Positions 48,541-60,264 of a stretch of DNA of 64,000 bases are shown piece after piece. Positions within the stretch are counted from its first letter, which is position 1; every line of letters starts with the position of its first letter. The notes beneath the pieces are model-generated. The model searched no databases. It saw only the letters and a list, made by a program, of their open reading frames with translations, and was not told the origin of the DNA. Both the position numbers and the translations under genes were made by a program. The stretch comes from Cymbidium sinense (lineage: Eukaryota; Streptophyta; Magnoliopsida; Asparagales; Orchidaceae), in assembly GCA_021442155.1 (NCBI GenBank), contig CM038222.1:19788923-19852922 (forward strand), read 5' to 3'.

Positions 48541-51279
48541 AAGGTGGATGTTCCAAGGCCTCACATGGTGCATAAGATAAAATCTTATGACCAATGCTCA
48601 TCCTAATCCCCATAACAAATCATTCCAAAATCCTAGTTATATAAATTTTTACATGGAAAGGAAAAGTAGAAATCTAACTAACACCTGCAAAATAAAGGTT
48701 AGTTAAATCACACCACACAAATCCCAAGCATATATATTAGACTTATCACCCACACATGGGTGACTAGGTCCATGGATTACATTTAGGCATATAAAGCACC
48801 CAAGCAAAAGCATTTATATTTTTATTTATGATAGCCTTAAGCACAATCCCATGCGAAGAATAGTTAGACTAAAAATGTCTTACCATTCATTCTACAAGCA
48901 TAGACCATAACATCCAGTCTAAAACATATATCCCAAAATAAAATAAACATCAAACCATGCACTGACCTAACCTAAGGTTATAAATGGTGACTTAGGCTAA
49001 TGTGTGTGCTTTGAAGGCTTGTGTGGTATGCTTAGTTTTGACTTTAGGTTTAAATTTTCTAAGTTTGAAGAACATGTTCAACTTAGAGGAGAGTTTCATT
49101 TATGTTGCTTAAGTGCTTTGGGTTGATTTTATTTCATGTTTTGATTTGGTTTAAGTGGATCCTACAATTAATCACTAAATTATGAAGAGAGGGAAGAGAG
49201 AGAACTTCTCTTTCTTTCCCTAACCTTAAGTAATTTTCTAAAGTAGGTTCATATTTTAGTTTCAGTTAAGTGAAGATTTTGATTAAATCTTTTGATTAAT
49301 CCTAAGCTAAGATAAACTCTAAACAAACCTATTAAAAAGAAAGGTATTTTAAGATTAAATAAAATGAAACAAAATTCACATAACACACATTACTTCACTT
49401 CTTTCCCAACATATATAACATGCATATGGATGGACCCTAAGCATATATATACATGAAAATGAGTAGTAGTTAACACACTTTATGATGCATGCTAAGTAAT
49501 CCATTTAAGAAAATTTAGAAGTTGAATATGCATGATTTTTCTTAAGTAGAAAAGGTTTTCCTTATCCAAAATTTCACATACATACATGAAAGTAAGAAAG
49601 GAATAAGTGAGTACATCACCATTGTTAACCAGGTTTAAGATACAAGACCTACTTAGGGCTACTTAAAGCCTAACAACCTCGGTTGTCTAACATACCACTT
49701 TCCTTAAGTACAAAATGTATATAAAAGAAATGAAATGGAAAAGAATATGCAAAAGTTGTTTAATAGATTTGTTTTATTTATGCAATTTATGGATGTAAGT
49801 GTAGGTAACCCTTCTTAAATGGTAGCATAGGGATGAATAGGATATGAAATTAGGTTAGCATTAGGTCCTTTTCAAATGAACCTTATATCTCACCAAAATT
49901 TCTATTCAAAACTATACCAACATAGGAAAGAAAAGAATCTATACTAAACATACCTTTATAATATTTCACATGCAAGCTTATAATTAAAGTATAAGTAGCA
50001 TACTTTCAGTTTGATATTTCATTTATAAGTTTTGAAAATAATTTGGATTTAGTAGTGATAATAGCCACTCATATTTTACTTTAGCCAACACATGCACATT
50101 TGACATAACTTAAACAATTTCATTTTAGAATTTGAAATATGAAATTATGAATGCATGAAATCACATGGCATACAACTTAACATGTTGGGAAAGATCCAAA
50201 GTAATGAAAGCATGTAAACAAACTCACTTTACTTAAATCCTAAATACATTCTTATAGAATAAGAAAATTTAGAACAAATCAAAGTGAATCTCAAAATGAT
50301 TTTTGTTTAGTTTGAGGTTTGATTTATTTTTGAAAAGGTGAGATTTTGCTATTCTAACCCATTCCCACATGTGTTTGATATTTTGTTTAATTTTTAAATA
50401 ATTAAATCCATTTTATGTGTTGTTGATTAGGTTGAATTAAGTGGCTTAATTAACCCTTACCTACACCACCTTAGAAGAATTAACTAAGTAATTATGATGA
50501 GATGACATAAAACCCACAAGGTATTTAAATTTGTAATGCACCTAATAATGAAAAAGCCTAATGCAATTTGGCTCACAATTAAAAGTTAATTAAGCTAAGG
50601 GGTTTAGCTTAAGTACTTTTAAAACACCCTTTCACACATGAATTGGATTTTAATTTCTTTAATTAAACTTAGGCTATTAAACTAAGCATCTACCCAAGGT
50701 AGATTAATTAAGTTATGGAACTTTTAAAATTTTGAAAATTGATTAAATGGATAATTAATGAGTTAATCCTTAATTAAGAGGGGATTAAGGAGAGAAAAGG
50801 GTGGGGGTGGAGGGGTTTAGGGAATAGCTTAAGGAAATGCCCCAAAATTATTCCATAAGCTCCTTACTCACTAGATCTGACCTTAATCAAACCTAATCAT
50901 AGAATAAATCCACTAATCACACATTAATTACCCTTAATTACATGAAAAGGGGTAATTAGGGAATGAAATAAATTCCCCAATTAAGTTCTCTCAAGAAAAT
51001 TAGAGGAGGAGGTCATCCCCTAAAATGAACCCTAAAATTTGAGATTAATTGATGACCTAATTAAAGGATAATTAGCTATATAAGATTCCCAAAGAAACCC
51101 AAATTCAGAAAAGAGTAATTCAAAATCCATTGAATATCATTTTAAAATTCTAGATGAAATTATCTTTCCATAGCATTTTTCCTTTTATTTTCTAATTTTT
51201 TTTAGAGTTATGAATTTTAAAGTTATATGGATTAATTAGGAATTAGGCATTTAAACTTAATCCAATCCTCCCTCATGGC

Positions 51280-51500
51280 GGGGATGCGTGGCTTGCACTT
51301 TACACGCGCATGAGGGTGTGAAACGTCACATCCCAAATGGCAGTGGCTATGCACGTGCTAATATCCTCAGCCGTCCGATCAAAGATCGGATGGCTAAGGA
51401 TTCACCCGTGGTTTTAAATGGATAATGGATTTACTAAACATGCTAAATAATCTCAACTGTCCATCTAAAATGTGTGGATGGACAGCTGAGATGAGCCAAG
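51280..51500 (-). promoter_or_regulatory. ACGT-rich patch with two palindromes in arm 2, possible LTR promoter zone
   Basis: G+C-richer island with ACACGCGCATG, AAACGTCACATCC (TGACG core on the minus strand) and GCACGTGC (G-box core CACGTG). Two near-perfect inverted repeats follow: 51369-51380 with 51384-51395 (12 bp stems, 3-base loop, one mismatch) and 51451-51465 with 51477-51491 (15 bp stems, 11-base loop, one mismatch). The counterpart in arm 1 is near 38800-39040. A promoter role is inferred from position and motif types. Confidence 0.4.
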
Positions 51501-52439
51501 TTCTTCTGTGAGGATCAATGGAGATCTTCCATGATCTAATGGGAGATCCAAGCCTAATCTAGCATGGAATCATACCAAAATCAACCCACACCATCTAAAC
51601 ATAATTACCAATGTATCCAAGGTTGATTTCTCATGCCATGAACATTTCTTTCACAAAGGACCAACACCTCAAGCTAAGTGGTCAAAAAATTTCATACCCC
51701 TACCGATCTCGAGCGATGAGGTAGGTTTGTCTTGTAGAAATGAAGACTTGTTGAAATTCCTAGGCCTTGAGGTTTAGTGGATCAAAGGGTTAGACCAACA
51801 CCACTTCACTTGGGCTTGATCCAATTGAGCTTTCCTGTGAACTTTGGGGGTTTGACTTGACCCTTGATGGAGTGTACAAGGGAAATTGGATGGAGATCAA
51901 GTATGGAGGAAGTTGGCTAATGGATTGAGCTCCCTATTTTCATGCAAAATTTGAGAATTCAAATCTCTGAAGCTTAGAATGCTCAGGTGGTTGCTCTGGG
52001 TTCCAAGCTCCAATCGATAGTGTATTCAAATTTTATTGTATATCTCCCATGGAAATTGGATGCAACCATCCTTTGCCATTTTGATCCAATGAGATTGGAG
52101 AGGTTGTTTAGGTGGTTTTGAGTGCACATGGTGGTTTGATCCATGGAATGGATTGCCAACTTCCCATGTGATGAATTTGAGCTTAATAGAATTTGAAATT
52201 TCAATTTGAGGCTGGGTTTGATCTATAGACCAAATGGGCTAACTCAAACCCATTAGGTTTTGTGCACCACTCATCAATAAGTCCCATTGAACTTTAGGAA
52301 AGCTTCAAGTGATTATGAAGAGTGTATGATAAAAAAAATACATGGTTTAGCCAAAAATTATAGTATGGGTAGGAATGTGGTCATTTTCTTCTTTTTTCAC
52401 TTTGTTAGGTATGTGGAGAAACTAGGTTTGGCCAAGTTT

Positions 52440-53300
52440 TTTTAGTGGATTTGGAATCCATTTGATAGGTTTGGCTCATGTTGACCCATTTAGGTCAAAA
52501 TGGGTCAATCAAGACCAATAGATCAAAATGGATCAAACCAAGGGTTTGGTCAATTTGGTATGACCATTTGAAATATTTTGGTGGCTTTGGTTTGATTCAA
52601 TTTGGTATATGTTTTGACTCATATGACTTCACTTAGGTCAAATGGGTCAAGTTGACCCATTTGACTGTTTGATTTGAGGTAGGACAAGGGTAGGTTTAGG
52701 TTAGGTTAGTCATATGGAGTAGATTGGTATCTTTGTTTCCAATCAATTTGGGTTAAGTTCAATTTTGGCTCAACATGACCCATGTTGGGTCTAAGTCAAT
52801 TGGGCTAGGTTAGGTTTAGTTGGCCAATTGAGGCTTTGGTCAAGTTCAACAAGTGATTTGGAATGAACTTGACCCATTGGTTTGAGTCAATTTGGCTTAG
52901 AACAAGTTTTGACACATTTTGAATTTTTTAGGTCAAGTTGGGTCAACTTGGGTCAAGTGGCCAATTGAGCTAGGGGTTAAAGTTGTTGGCTTGTCAAGTT
53001 CAAACATAGGTCATGAGTGAACTTAGATCAATGGTTTCAATCAATTTGGCCTATGGTAGAATTTGGCTATGTTAGGTTTCATTTTGGGCTAAGTGTTGAC
53101 TTGGTCAACCCTTAGGTTTGACTTGGTTTGACCCAATTTGATTGATTGATCATCCAATGATGATTGTTGATCATGATGAGAGGGATATATGAGTTTGGTT
53201 CAATCCAATTTGGTTTGGATCAAAAGTTGGCTCATAAGGGTACTTTAGGTCACTTTGGGTCAAGTGAGCCTAAGTGGGTCAAATGGCTTGGTCAAAGCTT
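52440..53300 (-). promoter_or_regulatory. TTGACC/GGTCAA-dense segment of arm 2
   Basis: Counterpart of 37040-37830, with many GGTCAA, TTGACC and TTTGGTCAAGT words, for example GGTCAAATGGGTCAAGTTGA at 52637. The dense word survives in both diverged arms. Same W-box interpretation and same caveat as in arm 1. Confidence 0.4.
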
Positions 53301-53599
53301 GATTTGAAGTTGGTTGATCTTGTATATGGACTTATGATTGAAATATAAATCCATTTACAAGTGGTTTGAAGTCAAATGGGTTTTGATCCATTTGAAAATT
53401 TCATATTCAAAGGAAGAATATGAAAGGGTTTTGGGTTTGATTTTTTTTATTTGGGTTTTGATTGTTTGATTGAGGTTTGGATTTATATATGAGCTCATGA
53501 TTGTAGGGTTGATTGAACCATGAGAGAAAATCAAGGGTTTGGCTTGATTTGAAAGTAATTTGGCTAAGTTCAAGATTTTGACTTGAAAGGCTTAGATTG

Positions 53600-54340
53600 G
53601 ATTTTGAATGGATTTGAGTTTGATTTTGGAATAGGTTTTGATTGTTTGAATTTATATTTTATTTATATATGTGAATATAAATGAGAATATAAATTGATCA
53701 TGAGAAAATTTCAAGAATTTGAAAAGTTTAATCATGATTTAGGTTAAATCCATTAAAGGAATTTAAAGGATTTAAAGAAATTTTTTAATTTGAAATTTAA
53801 TTTTGAATTGATTGATTTATATTCATATTTCATTTTATATGAGAATATCAATGAGAATACAAATAAGTTTTGAGAAAATCTCATGAGTTTGAGTAGGTTT
53901 GATCAAGGTTTAGGTTAAATCCATTAATGGGAAATTAAGGGATTTAAGGGAATTTCAAGGATTTTAAATTTGGAATTTAATTTTGCATTTGATTTGAATG
54001 ATTTATATTTATATTTCATTTTATATGAGAATATAAATGATAATATAAAAAGTTTTGAGAAAATCTCAAGGGTTTGAATAGGTTTGATCAAGGTTTAGGA
54101 TTTTTTGGCTAAGTCCTTTAATGGGAAATTAAAGGGACTTAAGAAAATTTTCATGAGTTGATTTGGAATTTTGAGTTTGATTTGATGGGTTTGTATTTAT
54201 ATTTCATTTATATATGAGAATATAAATGTGAATATAAATGGGTCATGAGAAAATCTCAAAGATTTGAATAGGTTTGAATCATGATTTTGATTAAGTCTTT
54301 TTAATGGAAAGTTAAAGGGACTTAAGCAAAATTTGGACTT
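53600..54340 (-). repeat. Minisatellite of about 170-185 bp in arm 2
   Basis: Four units, near 53640-53800, 53810-53980, 53990-54160 and 54180-54340, with TTTATATTTCATTTATATAT, GAGAATATAAATG, ATGAGAAAATCTCAA, GGTTTGATCA and a CTTTAATGGGAAATTAAAGG step. They are the inverse of the arm 1 units. Copy number differs slightly between arms. Confidence 0.75.
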
Positions 54341-54675
54341 AGGAATTTTTGATGGATTTTGATCATGGGTTTCAATCATGAGTTTAATCATGGATTTCAA
54401 TCATGGAATCGATTTGACTTTGGAGAAAATCATATAGAATTGATTTGGAGTTTTGACTTGAAGGTAAGGAAAGTGAGGAATGGTTTCAAGGGTAGGCAAT
54501 TTTCCCACACCCAAGGCATGACCTATTCTTGGCTAACTCTTCTAAGTCTTCTAGGCTAGGTTTGAGTGTCCACCTAATCACTAGACATGTCTTAAGACTA
54601 AGGAACTCTTAAAGTCTAAGAGGAATCCTAAGCCTAAGATGGAGGTGTTGAGCTCATCCTAAAATGAGGTCAACA

Positions 54676-57251
54676 AAGGGGCAATAGTGTGGTGTGGCGT
54701 GACGGTACACCACACAGGTGTTGACAAAATGATCAACAACATTGAAAGATCACAAGCACTAACAGAAACTATATATCCCTGACTCAAGGGTGTAGAAGGA
54801 ATCTAGAGCTTAGTGCAATGTGGCTCTAATTATGTCCAAGACAAAAGAGAAGCAAAAATCCACTAAGGGATAGAGTGTGAACCTTCCACTAGGGAAGCAA
54901 GTTCAAGTCATCCACAAGGGATGAGAGGTTTGATTTGATTCTGAGAAATCTCCACTAGGGGAGAGGTTGAATTTAGATTGATTGTTTGGTTTGTTTATTT
55001 CTTTTGAAATTTGTTTGAGTTTTGCTGGGGAAGAATGTTGAATTTGTTTTAGTTTGACTCCACTAAGGATAGAGAAGTGAACTTTCTACTAGGGAAGCAA
55101 GTTCAAATCATCCATGAGGAGGAGATTGGATTTGATTTTTTAGATTTTAGATTTTGATTCAAGGTAAAACCTATTGGTTTGCAATGGATGCACTAGGAGC
55201 CATGGAGGCCTAGACTAACTCAGTTACCAATTCAAGGGAGTAGTCTACCAACCACAAAGTAGGACTATCCAACCAAAGGGGTGCCTTTTGGTATGCGATC
55301 AAGTTAGGAAGAAAGCATGGAGACTCACATCTTCAACAACAAGGAACCACTAGGGTGATTAATTATTTTGGGCAACAAATCAAACCTGACCTAGGGTTGA
55401 CTATTGAGTGAATGTTGCTGGGGGACTTAGATCAACTCAAATATTGTCAAGAATTAATTTTCATTTTTAATTTGTTTTGATGGGATCCTTTGGTTTGTGA
55501 TGGATCAAATAGAGAAGGAGCTTGCAGAAGCCTAGACCTATCTCAGATCTACTGAACCAAAGGGAGTAGCTTTCTGCCGATCGAAGAACTATCCAACCAA
55601 AGGAGTGCCTTTTATTTGCAATGATCATTTTGAGAGAAGAAAACTCGAGGACTCGCATCTTCCACTAGAAAAGATCACTGAGTTATCGGTTGCTTTGGGC
55701 AACAAATCGAACCCGACCTAGGGCTTCCCATCGGTTTGTGATAGTCATGCTAGAAAGAATGCATCATAGTCTTATATCTTCCAAAGCGGAATGACTGTTG
55801 GGGTAACCTGCTTGTGGAAAAATAGATTGAATCGACCTAAGGGACTAATTGAGTGCGACCGATTTATCTCAACTTAGGTAGTCGGGAATTCTATAGGGAG
55901 TTTCACACATTGTCCTAAAGATAGGATGCCACTTGGGAGAAGGGGCCCTTGGTAGTTTGAATTCTAATCCACAAGAAAATTTTGTTTGTTTATTTTAGTT
56001 TATTTTTTATGGACCATTAGTTTGCAAGGAGAGGGAGCTTATATCATCTAGGCCTATCTTAGATTTTGAACCAAGAGAATCTGCTCATCGTGAACAAATT
56101 TTCCAACCACAGGTGGCTACTAGGAAAGGGGACTGTCCAATCCAAGAGTAACTGGGTAGTGTCTAAATGGGGTCAAATGACTTGATCCAAATAGAGTGCA
56201 GGTGATGGGGTTCTAAGGGGCTTAATCAACACCTGAGAAAATGACATGGCTAGTCATATCTAATAAATATTTGTCTAATTCAAGGAGAAAGCTTGGGGAC
56301 TCATATCACCAGAGTGGTGTACTCATGGGTGAGTCCAAGCAGAACATCAACCAACCTAAGGTGCCCATTGGTTTGCATAATCAACCTAGGAAGAAAGATG
56401 GGACTCACATCCTCCATAGCGGCGTTGTTGGGATAGTCTATCTTTGGATCAGCAGTGTTATCCGACCTAGGGGAGACTGAGTGAATGTCACTGGGGACTT
56501 ATATCAACTCAAAAGTAGTCGAGAGGGAAGGAGCCTCTAGGGGACTTACCCTAAACCTCAAATATAATCGATCTAGTTAGTGCATGATGGCTAGTTCAAG
56601 AAGAAAGCACTATGACCCACATCTTCTTAAGCAAAGTCAACATGAGGTAGCTTATTGGCTGGGCAGTGAAGCTTACCAAACTAAGAAGGTGCTCATTGGT
56701 TTGCAATGGTCAAGTTAGGAAGAAAGCTCGGGGACTCACATCTTCAAACAAATGACCACTAGGGTGACATACTAGCGAGGTAGCATGTAGACCCGACCTA
56801 GAGCATCTAGTGAGTGAGTGTCATAGGGGCTTGATCCCACATCAAATAGCTCAATACAAAAGATTAGTGTTTATTTCATGCATGTGTTAAAAGGAATAGG
56901 ATGCCTCTAGGTGACTCTTAGACTTACCTTAAATACACTATAGGTTTGATGAAACAATGCCACGGAAGGCACAAAGAGTTCCTACTAAGAAAGGATGTCA
57001 CTTGGGTTCTCTCACACCTAACTTAGTTATGCTAATCAAAATAGGATGCCTCTTGGGTTCTCTTACACCTATTAAAAGCATCGGAGATTTGTGTTTGTGT
57101 TGTGAAAGAGGGGATGCACTTTGGGGACTCTTACACCTACCTAAACACATCACTGTAGATTTAGAAACAAACAATTTTGAAGAAGAGAAGATTTGATGAA
57201 TGGAATCAGATTGTTCTTTTTTTTTTGATTGATTTCAAACATGATTTATTT
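54676..57251 (-). repeat. Tat element 3' spacer, copy A (tandem units)
   Basis: Between the integrase stop (57252) and the arm 2 start. Tandem units on the + strand contain CCACTAGGG..AGCAAGTTCAA, TTGGTTTGCAATGG, GGAAGAAAGCTYGGGGACTC, CACATCTTC, ACCTAGGG..ACTATTGAGTGAATGT and GGGGACTTAGATCAACTCAA. Unit starts are visible near 55480 and 56005. Long tandem-repeat spacers after integrase are known in Tat-lineage elements. The leftmost 150 bases (54676-54830) have no match in copy B. Frames such as 56241-56480 and 56957-57196 fall inside repeats and are not genes. Confidence 0.75.
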
Positions 57252-58240
57252 TCATGGGTAATATTTCTTTAAATAGAGCCCATTAATTATCAGGTGTTCC
57301 CCTTTATAATCAATAAAGGCGATAAGATCCTCATTGGTAGGCCCTCTCTATGAGATAGAGGCCTTCCCAAGTGGGTTCAAATTGCCTCCCATCTTTGGGC
57401 AATTGGTCTCCTTTGGGACAAGCTTCCTCTCTTGGAAAGACCTAGGGGCAGGACCAACTTGTTGTGAGCTTGAATCATTTTGGCTTTTGCAACTCGAGGT
57501 TACGGGATGCGTAGCGCTTCTCCCTAAATCTTGAGCTCTTCTAACTTTGCATTCATTCTGTAGTGATCTTGTATGCAACTATCCTTAGTGATGGGAGGTT
57601 AGACTTCCTAAGGAAGAATAGCTTGGACCCATACACTAAGGAAAATGGGGTAGAGAGTGAGTTATGTGTGTGGTGCGGTAGGCCCAGCTTCAACTACTGT
57701 TCCACTATTGTTTTATTGTCATGAGTTTTCTTTTGATCTGGATGAGAGTTTTGTTGAATGCTTCTACTAAGCCATTAGCTCAGGTAGTAGATATTGGAGT
57801 ATCTCCAATCTATACTGTGTCTTCTAGAAAAGCTATTGATCTTCATGCTTTTGAATGCAGAACCATTATTGGATATAATATGTTGAGGCACCCCGAACCT
57901 ATATATGATCTGGTTCTAAAATGGAAGCACATCTTTGAGTATGACCTCTCTGAGTGGGATGGCTTCCACTTGGAAAAGTAGTCGATGGCAGCTAAGATGA
58001 ATCGATGCCCCTTGGAAGAAGGAGGATCAATCAGACTGTGTGCTCAAACACTCAAATGGCTATGGCAATGTAGGGTGTAGAATGTTGGTGGTAGAGGACC
58101 ACACCATGCACACCCTGGCATCTCTAGCTACATCCATGCAATCGTGATCATAGAAGGCCAAAAGTATCCAAGTCTTTTGATCTTCATCTTCATCTTAGAT
58201 TGGATTGATGAGCTGCATAGACACGAATGTACCTGATTAC
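57252..58240 (-). pseudogene. Tat copy A integrase
   Basis: Decayed integrase, read in several frames. From the N side: LGYFWPSM (end of the zinc-binding part), SSKGHRFILAAIDYF followed by QVEAIPLREVI (core strands with the first catalytic Asp in the AAIDYF step), then ANGLVEAFNKTLIQIKRKL (core end with the catalytic Glu), then AKMIQAHNKLV..L and FEPTWEGPYLI-like remnants, and LIINGLYLKKYYP before a TGA at 57254-57252. This end fits the C-terminal tail of Tat integrases. Integration of cDNA was its role; at least three frameshifts make it inactive. Confidence 0.8.
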
Positions 58241-58263
58241 AATGCCATGGGCTTCATGTTTGT

Positions 58264-58870
58264 CTAAATAGTGTAACCACATCTCATTTCAAAGGGTGCA
58301 GGTGCCATCAACAAGAGCATAGGAGAGAGCTCTATTTCACGATGGGCTTGTGACTTTTCTTGAGGTAGTTTGCGGTGTTCAAGTAATCTATGAATGTTGC
58401 CTCCAATCAGCTCCTTATCCATTTTGGCGATAACCTCCCCTTTAAGAGAAAGTCTCTCGTTGAGTTCAAAATCAATAAGGGATAGGACTTGTCTATTTTG
58501 GACCCTTATTGAAATGGACTCATCTTCCAAACATGCCAACTCTTTGGCAAGTTTGGCCAAGGCATCTGCTCTTGTTCTGCTAACCTTGTAGATAGTGACT
58601 TTGGGAATCACAGGCCAATATTTCATGGTATACTCATAGTAATGATGAAGCTTTAGGATGGTAGGACCCGAAGATGGTTGATGACCAATTGAGAATCCCC
58701 AAAGATGTTGATGCTCTTGACGATAGTGATGGCTAACTCCTCAATACTTGGCTTCATTGTTGGTGCGGGGTTGGAAAGATAGAATGAGAATCTCATCACA
58801 TCATGGTTTGGAGTTAGAAGAACTATTCCTACCCTTCTTTCACGGGAGAATAGATCATGGTGCTTCACCT
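58264..58870 (-). pseudogene. Tat copy A archaeal-like RNase H (aRH)
   Basis: Two consecutive frames. The first (58868-58653) reads RERRVGIVLLTPNHDVMRFS, then IEELAITIVKSINIFGDSQLVINHL, with the Glu helix (degraded from AEYEAL) and GDSQLVI of a retroelement RNase H. The second (58626-58264) reads KVSRTRADALAKLAKELACLEDESI, then RQVLSLIDFE..ERLS and HRKLPQEKSQAHREI, the aRH end and linker to integrase. A separate RNase H lies just upstream, so this is the extra aRH typical of Tat elements. Confidence 0.8.
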
Positions 58871-58899
58871 TTAAGAAAAGAAAGCATCATCAAAATACA

Positions 58900-59420
58900 T
58901 CTCCCGGCGGTTGCCTCCTCCTAAGTTCATGATTTGTTCATGGGGATCATCACTAAGTGGAGAATCGGCAGGAAGTGGGTGTCTTTGCTAAGAAATCACT
59001 AGTGCTATCCTTTTACGCAGAGGGGTATGAATGTGATATCAAACTATGAGTATCATAGACCAATGCCAAACATCCAAAAGTGTTGGTCATGTCATGAGTA
59101 TTGCGTGGATTTATTCGAGATCAAGTTCACCTTATGAAAGCATGTAGTGTTGTAGCTTTTGAGATGCAAAGATCAAAGCTAAATAATGTTTCTCAATAGG
59201 TGGATAGTTTGCTTCACCAGGGATAAGATGATGGCTGAGATAGTAGAGAGCGCTCTCCTTCCCTTTATCATTGGCTTGGGCCAACAGAGCATCGAGGGAG
59301 TCATCCATTGCAACACTGTAAAGGATGAGTGGCTGCGGATAGTGCTAGAAGCGACTTCATCAAGTGCTCTTTGATGTTTTTGAATGCGTGCTAACACTTG
59401 TCATCTCACTTGAACTTGGC
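58900..59420 (-). pseudogene. Tat copy A Ty3-type RNase H region
   Basis: The minus strand, with frame changes, gives ERSLYYLSHHLIPGEANYPPIEKHYLALIFA and then SQKLQHYML. This matches the segment ALYYLSR.L..AE.NY.PIEK..LALIFA..KLRHYM common to Ty3 elements after the RT thumb. It removes the RNA strand of the RNA:DNA hybrid. Stops occur every few dozen codons. Confidence 0.8.
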
Positions 59421-59429
59421 ATCCTTTTT

Positions 59430-60260
59430 GATAAGTGTAGAGAATGGCTTGCATCTCCCCAATAAGTTGAGATAAAGCATCATACAGATGCCAGCCATTC
59501 TTAAATGGATGTGAGTAGAGTTAAACTCTTAGGAGGTGGCATTTCTAAGATAGCTTTGATCTTTTTAGCATTTATTTCTATTCCCCGATGTCGAACAACA
59601 AACCAAGAATTTCACAGTGACTCGAATGCACACTTGATTCATTTTGAGGATATTGTCTTAACCATCAAAACTACTCTCAAGTTAAAGGTGGTCTTCCTTT
59701 TCTCTCTTGACGAGATCATCAACATAGCACTCAACTTGATGATGGATGAGTTCATTGAAGATCTGAGTCATGGCCCATTGGTATGTAGCTCTAGCATTTT
59801 TAAGGCCAAAAGGCATGACCCTATAACAAAAAATTCTGATCGGGGTTCAAAAAGTAGTGTTTCTTTCATTTTTAGGAGACATTTATTTAGTTATAGCCAG
59901 ATGATCCATCCATGAAAGAGAAGATTGCATGAGATGAGGCAATGTCCACCATTAATTCTGGTATAGGAAGAGGAAACTCATCCTTAGGGCATTTTTTAAG
60001 TCCCTAAAATCAACGAAAATGTGAATTTGGCCATTCTTCTTCTTAAGGACACTAGCTAACCGGTAGGATATTTTTCTTCCCGATGAAACCGAGATCAATT
60101 TTTTCACTTTAGAAATGACCTTTTGTTCAATTTCTAATTGCATACGTCTAGGAGCTTGCTTAATAGGGTTAACATTAGGGTCAATTGCTAGCTTGTGGTC
60201 TGCTAAGTTAGGAGATAATTCGGGCATCTCTTCATAACTCCATGCGAAGCTATCTTTAAA
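59430..60260 (-). pseudogene. Tat copy A reverse transcriptase
   Basis: Starts with FKDSFAWSYEEMPELSPNL and HKLAIDPNVNPIKQAPRRM (frame 60227-59952), then VKKLI, KKKNGQIHIFVDFRDLKNAL (RT motif with the first catalytic Asp in VDFRDL), then VMPFGLKNARATYQWAMTQIF, then CYVDDLV. The YVDD box with both metal-binding Asp lies at 59715-59726. After it come VRHRGIEINAKKIKAILEM and PPPKSLT. Frameshifts separate these blocks. The order and spacing are normal for Ty3/gypsy, about 250 residues in total. Confidence 0.9.
59715..59726 (-). other. YVDD catalytic box of the reverse transcriptase
   Basis: Minus-strand codons TAT GTT GAT GAT. The catalytic box is intact although the gene around it is broken. 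Confidence 0.9.
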
Positions 60261-60264
60261 CTTC

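Larger units (their letters stand above)
46960..54675 (-). mobile_element. Inverted-repeat arm 2 (LTR-like, minus orientation)
   Basis: Reverse-complement partner of arm 1, starting on the minus strand with TGTTGACCTCATTTTAGGAT at 54675. It lies directly beside the 3' spacer of Tat copy A and in the same (minus) sense, so it is a candidate for the 3' LTR region of that element. At over 7 kb it is longer than a normal LTR, so it may also include internal or foreign DNA. It carries the same minisatellite, TTGACC-dense zone and ACGT-rich patch as arm 1. Confidence 0.7.

Noticed and set aside
35959..54675. A single DNA transposon with 7.5 kb terminal inverted repeats
   Set aside because: No transposase, no target-site duplication at the edges (GCTTT against AAGGG), and arms hold LTR-like features. 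Kept only as an alternative.
59505..59915. 136-codon + strand frame
   Set aside because: Antisense to reverse transcriptase around the YVDD box.
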